From: Leptidea sinapis
Lineage: Eukaryota > Arthropoda > Insecta > Lepidoptera > Pieridae
Direction of reading: 5' to 3'
NCBI RefSeq assembly: GCF_905404315.1
Contig: NC_066292.1
Coordinates: 8,556,001 to 8,620,000 of the forward strand
Length of the DNA: 64,000 nt
Below, one piece after another: positions 29,737 through 41,349 of this stretch. Under the pieces are notes generated by a model that was not told the DNA's origin, did not search any database, and saw only the letters and a list, made by a program, of their open reading frames with translations. Every line of letters begins with the position of its first letter. The first letter of the stretch is position 1. The position numbers were made by a program, and so were the translations under genes.

Positions 29737-32700
29737 ATGAGTTTCCTGGGAAAATTATTCGGCGGCAAAAAAGATGAAAAAGGCCCTTCGACGCACGAAG
29801 CTATTCAAAAACTACGCGAGACAGAAGAACTTTTAGTAAAAAAACAGGAATTTTTGGAGAAGAAAATCGAAGTTGAACTTGCAACTGCCAGGAAAAATGG
29901 CACAAGTAACAAGCGAGGTCAGAATTCAGTATATTATTACTGTTATTTGATCAATTATAGTAGATCTAAGAATGCATGCATATTATACTAGAGATAGCTC
30001 TAACAGCAATATCAGTATTACATCAATAGTTTTAACCATTATGTATGCACCGTATTATATTTTGTGAGTTGCGAATTTTATATCTAATTACTTTCATACC
30101 TGCTATTTATTAGTTTTAGGATGCAATTCTAAAAAAACATTTTGGCATTATCATCAATCAGTTGTGAGTCATAATTATTGCTAGGTAGAACCTTATCAAC
30201 TTGCATTTCTAGAAGAGATGGAATGGGTAATGTCTGTTCAATTGTTTTCTGCTTATGTTTGATAAATAAACCTGGATAAATAAGTACTGACTTATGAGAA
30301 TACATTTTTTTCTAGTAGGTAACTGGGGTATACTCTTGTTTTTTTTTTTTTCAAGAATTCGGTACATTCTTTTGACTTGTTCCCCATGAGCAAACACTGA
30401 AGAAAGTATAAATAAATATAATAAATTAAACAACATTTAGTAGAAGCGATTGAGTACTGACTTCAATAATAAATAATGAGGAAATATTATTTTGGTATAT
30501 ATACTTTATGTATTTATTTTAGTTTAATAACTTGTGGTTTTGTATTGTATTACCCACTTCTTTAGACCTTGTCTACATACATATCCAGTATCAATACACA
30601 AAATAACAGTAATATTTTTATAGAGCATTTCTTTGTAATTTTCCAGGCGGTGAAGCCAAGATGCCCTATGAGTGTATTTTTCACATAACTTGCCTTAATA
30701 TTTCGGCTACTACTCAAAAAATAGCACAATAGTACAAAATGTGTTTTATTTCTAATATAAAACTGAAAATTATGTTACATTTATTTTTCTCACTTGCACT
30801 GGATGCCGGCTAGATTATGGGTTCCGCAACAGCACCTATTTCTGCTGTGAAGCAGTAATGTGTAAGCATTGTGTTTCGGTCTGAAGGGTGCCATAGCTAG
30901 TGACATTACTCTGCAAATGAGACTTGACAACTTATGTCTCACAAGCGCAGTTATAATGCTGCTCAGAATTTTTGGGATTTTCAATAATCCTCAGTGGCAC
31001 TGCATTGTAATGGGCAAGGCATATCAATTACCATCAGCTGAACATCCTGCTCGTCTCATCCCTTATTTTCATAAAATAACTTTAAACAATACTGAAACAT
31101 GATAATATAATTCGGTTTTGAGTGGGCAAATTAGATGTTGAAATCTTATAAATGAAGTGAATCATGTTAAATTGCCCTTTAATACCTTTTTTTAACAAAA
31201 TTATCATGTCTTTCAGCTGCAATTGCCGCATTGAAACGTAAGAAGAGGTATGAGAAACAACTTACACAGATAGATGGGACTCTCACTCAGATAGAGGCTC
31301 AGAGGGAGGCATTAGAAGGTGCTAACACGAATGCCCAGGTTCTCAACACTATGAGGGATGCAGCCAATGCTATGAAACTGGCACACAAGGATATGTAAGT
31401 ACCACTTTTTCATGATTTCAATTGTGTGTCCTTAACTGTGTATATCACAGTATCTAAATAAAACCCTGAATCACATAGCTAGATTCAGTTTTTCTTAGAT
31501 GATATTCTCTTTAGACTCTAATCAAAGATTAGTAACTGAGAATAGTTGATTCTTGTAAATACGAACCAATAGCTTCTCGGTGTGCTCTGGCATAATGGCT
31601 TTGGATGAATACATGAATACAACATTTCATAAAATTTCTGATAGGCTAGATATATGTAGATAGCTTCGGAGCGGCTGGCTTGTCGAATGTCTCAAGCTGT
31701 AGACAGTCAAAAGAAGCGATACCTGCACTGTTGCCCAAACTGACACGTAGACTTATCAGCCTCAATAGACATGACATCCATATAATGGTGGGCACCCTAA
31801 GGGGTCACACATCACTAAACAAGCACCTTTTCACAATCGGCGTAACCAACAGTCCTAAGTGCAGAGGCTGTCTAGCCTAAGATGAAACGGTCACTCACAT
31901 AATCCTGGAATGGTCGGGGGTGGCCAACCAACAGGCAAAAACCTTAACCAATACGAGGTCGCTCCATGAAGTCTTTCGAACACCCCAGGAATGTTCTGAA
32001 CTTCTGGAAGGAGCTGGGCTGGTTGGAGTAACTGGCCAATACTGCACGCAAAATGGACCCAAACTAGTGGTTTAATTGCGGAAACAGGAGCCCCTATACC
32101 ATACCATACCATAACATTCCTGATACTCTGCTATTATCAATTATTGCTGGTTTGTGACTTTGTTTGAATAGTTGATGATGAGGTGACATTTTTGATTAAA
32201 TAGATTAATAAAATGTGGAGGTGTTCCGTGGTCTTTATATGTTATTCATATTCATTTATTTGCCATTAAATGGTGGTACAAATATGGTCTTTCAATAGCT
32301 TAAAGTATGTCCTATTTAGCCATTTCAAAAAGCATGCAAACTTGGTCTTGATCAATTTTTTTTTATTTACAATATAAATTACTTAATTTTATGTGATACA
32401 AAATGATAATCTGATAAATTATTATAAAAAAATTATTGAAGTCGATGATAATAATAATCTAGAATGCAAAGTCAAAATCCTTTATTCTTTGTGGTCAAAA
32501 ATGTATTCTACAGAATAAAATGAGTTATGAAGAAGCCAACTGTCTAAGGATATTTTAAATCATGAAAGGGGGAATCTTAATTGAATCAGGAATCTTAGTA
32601 GAAATTTTTATGCCCATTCAGAAGCAATTTTTCTGAAATAATGTGCTATTCGGAATAACTCCTGGTAGTGGCTAACCTATCAGGTTTCCTACGTATTCTA

Positions 32701-35700
32701 GTACTTTTTTTTTAAATGGAATAGGAGGACAAACGAGCGTACGGGTCACCTGATGTTAAGTGATCACCACCGCCCACATCCCCTTGCAACACCAGAGGAA
32801 TCACAGGAAGATTGGCGGCCTTTAAGGAAGGTGAATGCACTTTTTTTGAAGGTACCCATGTCGTATCGTCCTGGAAACACCGCACAAGGAAGCTCCACAG
32901 CTTTGTAGTACGTGGAAGAAAGCTCCTTGAAAACCGCAATGTGGAGGACCGCCACACATCCAGATGGTGGGGATGATATCCTAACTTGAGGCGTGTCGTG
33001 CTCCAGCCGTTACAGAGCTGAGTCCGCGACAATTCCACCCAGTATTCCGATTCTAGGCGAGGCTTTAAGGGAAGTGTTGTCGAAGAGCGGTGATACGACA
33101 AAAAGGGTTTTTTTAATTGGTAAACGAGCAAACTTGAGTCTTCTGGGGGTTAAATTGGACAAGGTTCAATTTACCCTATTCCACGACCTTCTCAGAGAGG
33201 ACTCGATAGAAGACACAAGTTTCTCCCGGCACTGGTTGACGATTTCCCGAGAGAGACCTGCATGGCCCGTGTATACGTGTATCTCACCAGTGCAGTCATC
33301 TGCATAGCAATGTATGTTGGAGGTGTCCAACATATCATTGATATGCAGAAGAAACAGCGTGGGAGATAGCACACAGCCTTGGGGTACTCCAGCGTTCACG
33401 GGCTTCGGGTTCGAGCAATAACTGTCGACAACGACCTGTATGCTGCGCCAAGTGAGGAAGATGTAGGTTCACTTGCATAAGCTCCCGGGAAGCCGAAATG
33501 ATTGAAGTTTTGAGAGGAACGCCTTGTGCCATACACGATCAAAGGCCTTCGCTATATCCAGGCTAACTGCCACGCCTTCCCCCTTACTTTCAATAGCCGC
33601 CGCCCATCTATGGTATACCAGAAGACCCACTGCCGACCGACCATGGCGAAAGCCGTACTGTCGGTCGTTTATCAACTACTGTGGGTCATAACTGTAAGTA
33701 TAACTGAGATGTTGCTTCACAAATTTTGGCATCTCGTAAATGTTTAGGCCGGAAAGTGTCAACAGTTTCAGTGACTTGAAAAAGGGTTTACATAATACCA
33801 CAGATTGATGTGATGTTGATCTTATTTAGCCACCGTATGTTTTGATTGTGTTATTCAGTTCTGATTTGTAATCCATCTCGTGAATTCGTGGTAAAATAAC
33901 AAATGTCATCTGCAAATGGGACCACCAAAACCGTGATGGGTGCAAATTTGTACTTTTTGGATGAAGTATCTAATTCACTTTATTTTAATTTAATTTGCAG
34001 CGATGTAGACAAGGTGCACGACATTATGGATGACATCGCGGAGCAACACGACATCTCCCGAGAGATCACGGAGGCTATCAGTAACAACGTGGCGTTCCCC
34101 AACGATATCGACGAGGACGAACTGGAGAAGGAGCTCGAGGAGTTGGAACAGGTAACTTAGAACTATAACTCCGATCAAATAAACAGAGAAAGGATAAGAA
34201 CTAATGACTTGAATAAAACGGCACATGTCTCGCGTTGAGCTATTGACAACCGACCGCATATGTACCTCGAGGATTACACTGGCTGGTAGGTATATTGCGT
34301 TAAGTTTGTTAAGCGTGGCGCTGTGTACAGAAATGGCTTTGATGTGTATTTTCTACCGCATTGTCACGACTTTTGTGCCAAGTATTCTCGAATATTACTT
34401 TGAATTCGAGCGCTCGTATTCAAATCCGCCCCCCGTCCCCTTCCCCCCAATTTCCCCGTCCTTTGGAAGACAAAGCAAAATTGGTTTCCAAGTAAATAAG
34501 GTTCAACAACATACATTACTTAAGCATAATATTATAAAGCTAAACAATTTGTTATTTATTAAAATCTCACTTCTGGGATTAATAACACAATTATAGAAGC
34601 CACGGCGTGAGAGTTAAACAAAGACATATCAAAATTTAGGAACTTTACGTCACTCGAACGGTTGGCTTATTGGAAGAGCGCTCGCACTGATCTCGAGAGG
34701 TCGCGGGTTCGAGTCCCGCATCGTTCATAAATTTTGTTTTTAAATTTAATTTGTATACTAACGCTCTATAAGGTGCATCATCTGAACTGTAAGCTTGTCT
34801 GTTCTTGTTCATAAAATATATAAAATGGATACATCCGCGAAAAAAAATATTCAAAATCCCATCCCAAAACTGGCAACACTTATTGTAGTAGTGAAATGCC
34901 CATAATGATTCGACATATTATAATAGTACTTTGGTCGTTCAAATGGTGTTCTTAAATTTAACACAACTTGATAAATAAACCTACAAATGAACCAACCATT
35001 ACTTTTTTCATTGTAATTGTTAACTTTGTTTTGTGAGTGAGCATGGGCATTGATCACCATCTCCCACATATATATGGGAGAAAGAGAGTTATATCTGTTA
35101 CAACAAGTTGCCGGTCCTTTAGATGTATCTTACTGGTAATATTGCATATACACCAATAAAATTATTGTGCATGTACATTTGTAATTGCAGGAGGAATTAG
35201 ACAAGGAAATGATTGGTATCAATGTACCATCGGACAGCTTACCCGATGTGCCAACCTCTGAGCTTGCCGAAGAGAAACCGAGGCCAAGCAAGTCCAAAGA
35301 AACCGGTGAGTGTTATCCTAAAGATTTACGCTACCACACAAATTATTGGCATCTAAAACATTCCATATAAAAAAAAAGCTGCCAAGCGCGAGTCGGACTC
35401 GCCCATGACGGGTTCCGTAGCAGCAAGTAACATAATATAAACGTTATATAGAAAGGAAAATGATATTAAATTATTTAAATGGAAAAGGTAAAAAATCGTT
35501 GATCAAAATCGTACAGTGAAAATCAGCTTTCATCATTTATACGTAAAAAAAACTACTTACTAGATCTCGTCCAAACCAATTTTCGGTGGAAGAATGCATG
35601 GTAATGTACATCATATATTTTTTTTAAGTTTTATCATTCTCTTATTTTAGAAGGTACAGGGGGGGAGAGGTTACATTGTTTTTACCAATTTGGAAGTGTC

Positions 35701-36120
35701 TCTCGCGCAAACTATTCAGTTTAGAAAAAAAATATATTAGAAACCTCAATATCATTTTTGACCTACCCATAGATAAACATATGGGTTTGATGAAATAAAA
35801 TTTTTGATTTTCAGTACTAAGTAAGGGAACCCCTAAAATTTATTGTTTTTTTTTTCTATTTTCTACTTACCAAGTTTCAACAGTATAGTTCTTATAGTTT
35901 TGGAAAAAAGTGGTTGTGACATGCACGGACAGACAGACAGACATGACGAATCTTTATGGGTTCCGTTTTTTGCCATTTGGCTACAGACTATCAACCTAGT
36001 TAGGTTAATATAACATGGTTCAATAGTCATGCATACATATTCATTTTATATATTAAATAATTTTCTCTTCTTTCAGAGGATGACAAGGAATTCGCCCTAC
36101 TCAAATCCTGGGCCACATAA
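29737..36120 (+). CDS. CHMP4: CHMP4 / Snf7 (ESCRT-III subunit, Drosophila shrub), 5 exons, complete
   Basis: Exons: 29737-29917, 31217-31394, 34001-34151, 35191-35305, 36077-36120. All introns are GT-AG, phases agree, and the total is 669 nt = 222 aa, the normal size. CHMP4 is the main polymer of ESCRT-III, recruited to endosome, midbody and nuclear-envelope necks, where it forms spirals that cut membranes with Vps4. Seen: the membrane-binding start MSFLGKLFGGKK, the basic core 'ALKRKKRYEKQL' and 'QIDGTL', the acidic 'DIDEDELEKELEELEQEELDK', and the C-terminal helix 'DDKEFALLKSW' that binds ALIX. Intron 2 holds LINE relics. No TATA box was seen; the promoter was shared with ARMC6 before the retrotransposon entered. 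Confidence 0.97.
30786..31080 (-). repeat. S1 repeat, copy 4, in CHMP4 intron 1
   Basis: Antisense to copies 1-3: plus strand reads 'ggatgccggctagattatgg', 'aagcagtaatgtgtaagcat' and 'ttattttcataaaa'. Nearly complete. Confidence 0.7.
31675..32085 (+). mobile_element. C-terminal zinc-finger tail of an RNase H-bearing LINE/ORF
   Basis: The plus strand encodes 'RLISLNRHDIHIMVGTLRGH', 'TSLNKHLFTIG', then 'CRGCLA*DETVTHIILEWSG', a CxxC…H module usual after RNase H in lepidopteran LINEs. One stop is seen, and the final His/Cys spacing has decayed. CHMP4 intron 2. Confidence 0.65.
32707..33700 (-). mobile_element. CR1-like LINE, RT and 3' end, internally deleted
   Basis: Minus strand in several frames: 'DRQYGFRHGRSAVGLLVY', 'VSLDIAKAFDRVWHKAFL', 'NAGVPQGCVLSPTLFLLHIN', 'HCYADD', then a jump to the C-terminal 'VELPCAVFPGRYDMGTFKK' and 'GRQSSCDSSGVA', and the 3' module with 'ggaggacaaacgagcgta'. 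Frameshifts and a deletion inactivate it. CHMP4 intron 2, antisense. Confidence 0.85.
34640..34735 (+). mobile_element. tRNA-derived SINE head
   Basis: 'ggttggcttattgg' (A-box-like) and 'cgcgggttcgagtcccgc' (B box) are about 35 nt apart, followed by 'atcgttcataaattttg'. Not a functional tRNA. CHMP4 intron 3. Confidence 0.65.
35372..35990 (+). repeat. Dispersed lepidopteran repeat
   Basis: Begins 'gctgccaagcgcgagtcgga' with 'acgggttccgtagca' and ends 'cggacagacagacagacatg', 'gggttccgttttttgccatt', 'tggctac'. The two ends carry matching inverted pieces (gccaag…/ttccgt). A widely seen lepidopteran repeat of unknown class. CHMP4 intron 4. Confidence 0.55.
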
Positions 36121-36307
36121 GATGTGCTCATCATTTTGTCGCATGCTTTTGATGTACTCTCGTGCATCTGCAGTTTCCTGCGAGAATTGCTTACACAAGT
36201 CGATAGATGTCGCTAAGCATAAAAGTTACATTAAGTTTCAACTTCGCGTAAAATTAACCAGATCTGTATAATACTTATTTTTATTCATCAAATTAGTTAT
36301 AAAGCTT

Positions 36308-36313
36308 AATAAA
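36308..36313 (+). terminator. CHMP4 poly(A) signal AATAAA
   Basis: AATAAA 188 nt after the CHMP4 stop, followed by 'cttttatttcagtttctc'. Confidence 0.65.
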
Positions 36314-36719
36314 CTTTTATTTCAGTTTCTCGGAAAATTCTTGATTTTTCTCTAGGCTACTATACTATACTATACCCGGGTAGGGGGGTTAATAGTTTGG
36401 GCCTATAAAGAATTCCAATACATAATCTTTTATGTTTTAAATTATTTCAAAAGCTCTTTATATCTTTTTTAAATTATTTAAATGGTTCAAGAGTATCTTA
36501 AAAAATAGATTGTATGTTGTTATTATTGTGAACGAATATGTTCACTATAAATATGACCATATGCCAAGGGCGTGCAATGGTTTTCTAGCATGGTAGGCAC
36601 TGTGGATCTAACAAGTCGTAGTTGAGCTTTGGAATAAACAAAGATTGCTTACCGTGGGTGTTTAGTATCGAGCGTTAGGAATAATTTTATGAGTGGATGT
36701 TCAATAGAAACTTTAACAC

Positions 36720-36860
36720 TAATGCTATATTATAGACATTCAGTCTCGTGCCAGATTTTGGCGAGACAACACGTCCTGAGGATGCCTCGTGTAGATACGA
36801 AACACGTGTCGAATTGTTGAAAGACAAATATTGGTGGAATTAACGCTAAAGAAAACTCAA
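36720..36860 (+). repeat. Dispersed repeat, second copy of the 7130-7300 family
   Basis: 'ggcgagacaacacgtcctga', 'ggatgcctcgtgtagatac' and 'gaaacacgtgtcgaattg'. Confidence 0.45.
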
Positions 36861-36974
36861 ATCATTTGTAACGCCTACTTCAATATTTTTTTTTTCATAA
36901 AGAGTATTCACTGCCTAATTGCCTATATGATATGCACGCCCCTGCCATATGCATAGTAAATGTTATCACTTCAG

Positions 36975-37094
36975 CCAGAGGATCTGGCAGGACATAATTT
37001 CCATCAGAATCAATTTAAGCCTCCTCAACTTAGGAACATACTCACTTACATGGAAGGAGTGCAGAAGAGATCCCGTGGTACAAACATGGTACGG
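36975..37094 (+). CDS. Candidate exon, unassigned
   Basis: A 120-bp stretch, richer in G+C than its surroundings, bounded by 'cacttcag' and CGG|GTGAGC. In frame 0 it codes PEDLAGHNFHQNQFKPPQLR then NILTYMEGVQKRSRGTNMVR. The +1 frame is also open; in that frame it would end with two bases of a codon and could join the candidate exon at 39216. I recognise no family and found no upstream exon, so it may be a chance match or a gene relic. Confidence 0.3.
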
Positions 37095-38209
37095 GTGAGC
37101 AAAGGATACAATATATAATATATAGGGACATTAAATTAACCCGGAAACTCCTTTTGTAGAGATAATAACATTATTGATAAGTTTTAATGACTAACAAAAA
37201 TTATATACTTATTTTTAACTATTTTTTTTTTGATTGTTTCAATTATTTCATTAAAAATCTGTGTTTCAACAGCTATAAAACAAAAATATTCAAGACAAAA
37301 ATATTACGAATTTAATATTTATAACATACACTAAATTCTAAATATGTTAGTAAAAATTTGAAGTAACAATAATATTTTAATCATTAGTTATAAAAGCCAC
37401 TTCGTACATTACAAGCAATGCAATATTCATCCCATGGCTTTAATTTGGTATTAGAAGCTGTTGAATATTTACAAAAAAAAGTAATACCTACTTTAATAGT
37501 TGGAGTTGTGTTAAAATTATTGGAGTGAAACATTTTAACGAATTATTATCAGACTTGTAAGTGTAAAATATCAGAAAGTAACTTTCTCATTTCAAAACAA
37601 TTCTTTTTGTATAAACATTTCTTATGTAAACAGAATTAGTGGAATGTAATTTCTATGAAAAAGTGAAATCAAATGGGATTTGGAATTCAAAAAAGTGGTG
37701 GATGTAAGCAAGTAGAAAATGAGGTTTTATCCAAATTAAGATAACATGTAATCTTCTATCAGCGCCATCTATTAACCGAAAGCGTAAGCTACCTACTGGA
37801 AAAAGATCCTAAAAAAATCAGATTATACATGTGAAGGCCTTGAAGGAGGGATAAAAAAATACAAAAAAATGTTAATAATAAAAAAGTATAGATCAGTTCC
37901 ATGTAGACAGTTAAAATATAGTTTAATTATACTATGTCTATAACTACATACCTACTATTGTAACAACTGTTTAGGGAGAGAGTAATTTAAGTCCGTTAAA
38001 TTTTATTAATACTATCGATTTTATATTTTTTGTTAGTTCATTTGTGCTTACGAAGTAATTTAAATTAACATTATTAGCGAAGTACAGTCAGCGTCAAAAA
38101 TATAGTAGTATAAAAAAACATGGCAACACCCATCGTTACCTATATCGATTCATCGAAAGTGTCCAAATAGATGGCTTCATCCAAAGTAGTCTAATATATC
38201 GGGACACCA
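37095..38209. other. Intergenic, AT-rich
   Basis: Short open stretches occur on both strands (for example at 37634-37703 and, antisense, at 37394-37540), but none stands out from the AT-rich background. Nothing is called. Confidence 0.35.
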
Positions 38210-38212
38210 TAA

Positions 38213-38771
38213 AGGACTCTACCCACTACAACGTGTCATTCCATGACCGTGCTATGAACGTGTCAGGCAAAAAAATATTCTCTGTATTAAAAAGTATGAG
38301 ACCATGCCACCACTAGCCCGTTCCGTTCCCGACCAGCACCGTAGCGTGCCATGCACGGAGCAGCAAGTATTGTTGGCGAGAATATTTTGCCGGTTGCGAT
38401 ACGCTCTGTGCATGACACGCGACGATGCCACACCGGTGCGTGCAGGCGGCGAAACGGTGACCACCCGCGTTATAACCGCGTAAGATGGCCGTTATAAACG
38501 CGTTGCCACTCTTCTCTTTCTATTAGCCATTTTGTTACCATCGGACATGGTATGTGGACCCTCCCGTCTCTAAAATCGTTACGCACGGACATGTCACGCG
38601 GATGATAATGAGATGATATGCTGACGCTCCGGTCATTAAAGCCGATACATACGACTTTGATACGTAATTGATACGCTCTAGTGGGCATAGTAGAGCGTAT
38701 CGTGTTGCTTGTCGTGTCTGATACGTTGATAGCACGGTCATGGTATGATACGTTGTAGTGGGTAGAGTCCT
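38213..38771. mobile_element. 559-bp TIR element (MITE) with TAA duplication
   Basis: Both ends read AGGACTCTACCCACTACAAC inward and stay complementary for about 55 bp with five mismatches ('ccatgaccgtgctat' shared). TAA flanks both sides (38210-38212, 38772-38774), the TWA-type site of PIF/Harbinger elements. An inner palindrome gatacgctcta/tagagcgtatc lies at 38669-38702. G+C is higher than outside. The open frames on its minus strand are by-products of the repeats. Confidence 0.85.
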
Positions 38772-38774
38772 TAA

Positions 38775-39215
38775 ACGTCATAAACTTAGATACATTCAAA
38801 GCACCAAATGTATCGCTACGCACAAATCGCTAAAATATAGAACCATCCAAAGTGTTTAAAATTATCTTTCGGAGTAAATTTTATAGGATTCAAATTAGAT
38901 GTTTTTGAATATAATGGGTGACACTGTCTTTTTGACGGTGACTGTACATAAGTTGTTTTATTTTTAATATGCGTCAATTTAAGCTTATTACTACTATGTC
39001 GAGATAATTATTTACCTGACCCTGATAAAAATTTGGAGCCCTTTTGCAGTAAAAAGTTTATTTGTATATATCTTAACCCTTATAATATGAATAGCTAATT
39101 TATTTTATTATAATCAATTCTGAAATTTGCCCGTCTTAAGAAAAATTGGCTAGGGCAAAGGGAAGTGACCCTACTATCCACAATTAATATCAATTTTCAA
39201 TAATCATATTATTAG
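38775..39215. other. Intergenic, no gene seen
   Basis: No repeat or exon recognised. Confidence 0.4.
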
Positions 39216-39387
39216 AAATCGGTTAGGACGAAACTTCAATGAATGCTCAAAGAAGAAGACCACGAAATTGCCACTTATGAAAATCAAAGCTAAGAAACTC
39301 ACCATCACTTCAGAATCGTTGAGCACAAGTGAACTGTGGCAAAAAGCTTATAGCTACCCTGAAGAACTCGGGCCCCACCTGAACTAA
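39216..39387 (+). CDS. Candidate terminal exon, unassigned
   Basis: After 'attattag' the frame runs 56 codons to TAA 39385-39387: NRLGRNFNECSKKKTTKLPL, MKIKAKKLTITSESLSTSEL, WQKAYSYPEELGPHLN. It is Lys-rich at first, and codon use and base content look coding compared with its flanks. An AATAAA occurs about 200 nt on (39588). It would take a donor leaving two bases of a codon. I recognise no family; it could be a 3' exon or a decayed gene piece. Confidence 0.3.
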
Positions 39388-39939
39388 CAGAGCGTCTCAT
39401 CTTTAGTTAAATACTCTAAGATTCATAAAGGGTTGGTGATAATTTTTGAGCTCGGCACTGCTAGAAGTAAGCGACAATGGCTTGTACCTATAGTAATTGT
39501 ATGATATGTATTAAATGCCTTATATACACTAACTTCTCTAGTATAAATATTGAAAGCGTTGTATAAAGTGGGAAATAGTTGGTCATTAATAAATTGTGAT
39601 TAAATTATTATATATAGTTGTCATAATATACCATTTGTTTTATTTTATACCCACCTTAACTCATATTATACGTCACAAGATAAGCGAAATTTTGATGCAA
39701 ATGTTTATATAATTTTTGAGAAAATTAAGTGATCAATGCCGCCCATACTCTCGTAACACCTAGCACGGACTATCCATGTTCAGGCTGAACCAGTATCGAG
39801 CTCTCAGCTTATCGTGAAGACGAACAGAGGCTGCACGTGCCTAACGTTGCCTACGGTTTATAGCCAGTTTTGCATAAGACCGTCATGAGACCGTTCGTTC
39901 GGAAAGCTATAGCCACCACTGCTGTCTGCTTTTATATTA

Positions 39940-40061
39940 ATTCTTCTAGTTGTACAAAAAAGGAAACGAAAACTAATTACAGGCTGTCGAGAGCAAGAAG
40001 AGTTGTGGAGAACGCCGTTGTGCGCGCGGCAAACTTACCTAGTGCTTTTGAGTATGGATAA
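39940..40061 (+). pseudogene. PIF/Harbinger transposase (DDE_Tnp_4) fragment
   Basis: Encodes 'NYRLSRARRVVENAVVRAAN', closely resembling the harbinger nuclease segment YRLSRARRVVENAFG that carries the catalytic glutamate. Only about 35 codons remain, with no flanking transposase sequence that I can see. Confidence 0.65.
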
Positions 40062-40447
40062 AAACTTGCAGCTTGTTGACCACTACTGCTTACGATTAGT
40101 AGATCATAGAGTACTTTTACTTGTATTGAAAGTGGAGATATAGCGGCCGTTCATAAAACATTTAAAATTTGCATGACATAATTATAAAATAGTTTAATTT
40201 AATACAATGAGCGGGCGCGGGGTAATGTAGGGTCAGCACTTGTCTTGTGTAAACAAAGTTACAATTCTGGTGAAATGTGTGAAATTTAATTACATTTTGT
40301 GATTTATGAAATAATTGACCAAAGACAAACACTTACTTAAAAGTATTTTCTGGTGCCAAAGAAACTTCGAAAAGTGCACTAGATAAAGTAAGAGTTGCAA
40401 GAGACTCAACTTTTCAAGCAAAGTGGTAAGTATAAACAGTAACCATT

Positions 40448-40850
40448 TGACCGAGTGCAACGCAGAGCTGCTCGAATTGTCGGGGACGCAGTGCTCTGTG
40501 AACCTCTCGATAACTTGGCGTTGCTAAGGGACGTCGCTTCATTGTGTGTTTTCGACCGCATTTATCACGGGGAGTGTTCCGAAGAGGTGTTTGATTGTGG
40601 CATATACGTTTGGAGTTCCTCCATAGTGCGGTTTTAAAGGAACTTTCTTCAGGGAACTTTCCTACAACCAAGCTGTGGAATGAGCTTCCTTTTGCGGTGT
40701 TTCCAGGACGATACGACATGGGTACCTTCAAAAAAAGCGGGTACCTACACTTTTTTTAAAGGGCTGACAACACTTGCGATTCCTTTGGTATTGCAGGGGA
40801 ATGTGGGTGGCGGTGAGCATTTAACATCAGATGAGCGGTTAATAATAAAA
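40448..40850 (+). mobile_element. CR1-like LINE C-terminus and 3' end
   Basis: The plus strand encodes 'QRRAARIVGDAVLCEPLDNL', 'ALLRDVASLCVFDRIYHGEC', then after frame breaks 'KLWNELPFAVFPGRYDMGTF', and the 3' module 'gaatgtgggtggcggtgagc'. Dead copy. Confidence 0.8.
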
Positions 40851-40904
40851 GTGACATAATATTCACAAATTATCTTATCTATTATTAATAAGTAGCATAA
40901 TAAT

Positions 40905-41340
40905 AATAATAATATATATTTATTTTCTCCTCACAAAGATCTTAAAGCTAAAACAGTACAGTAGTGTTACATTTTTTTAACAGATAGTATTTTGTGAGGA
41001 GCTGGTGTCTGAAGTAGGTTGACCCTCTATTACAGATCACCAGGACCTCCACCCCACCAGACCACCCCCAGATATCAGGATCACAATGATTAAAATTGTA
41101 CACATCCGTACTAGTAGCTAGAAGAGCAACAATAGATCATAACAATAAATAACTTTAAATTTGTAAATTACTAGTAATGAAATGTGTATGTGTGTGTGTG
41201 TGTGCGTACTTTACTCTCAGTTACTATTAGTGTAGAAGGTTTTCAGTTGAGGTATAGTCCAATTTCTGTAACCACTCTGCCAAGATACGCTTGCATTTAG
41301 TTCTGTTGAGGTGGTAAATTGACAGCTCTTTGTTTACCTT
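40905..41340. repeat. Low-complexity and undefined repeat stretch
   Basis: (AAT)n near 40905-40920 and (GT)n near 41188-41205 bracket non-coding sequence. No gene seen. Confidence 0.4.
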
Positions 41341-41349
41341 ATTGTAAAC

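Noticed and set aside
30870..31102. 77-codon plus frame in CHMP4 intron 1
   Set aside because: It is the S1 repeat read in reverse; the same frame appears in other S1 copies.
34640..34735. Possible tRNA gene
   Set aside because: Same reason; followed by the usual SINE body 'catcgttcataaatttt'.
37394..37703. Coding-looking pieces on both strands
   Set aside because: Overlapping open frames on both strands in AT-rich DNA; splice phases fit only by selective choice.
38252..38823. Minus-strand open frames of 68-117 codons
   Set aside because: They lie on the inverted repeats of the MITE and have no coding features.
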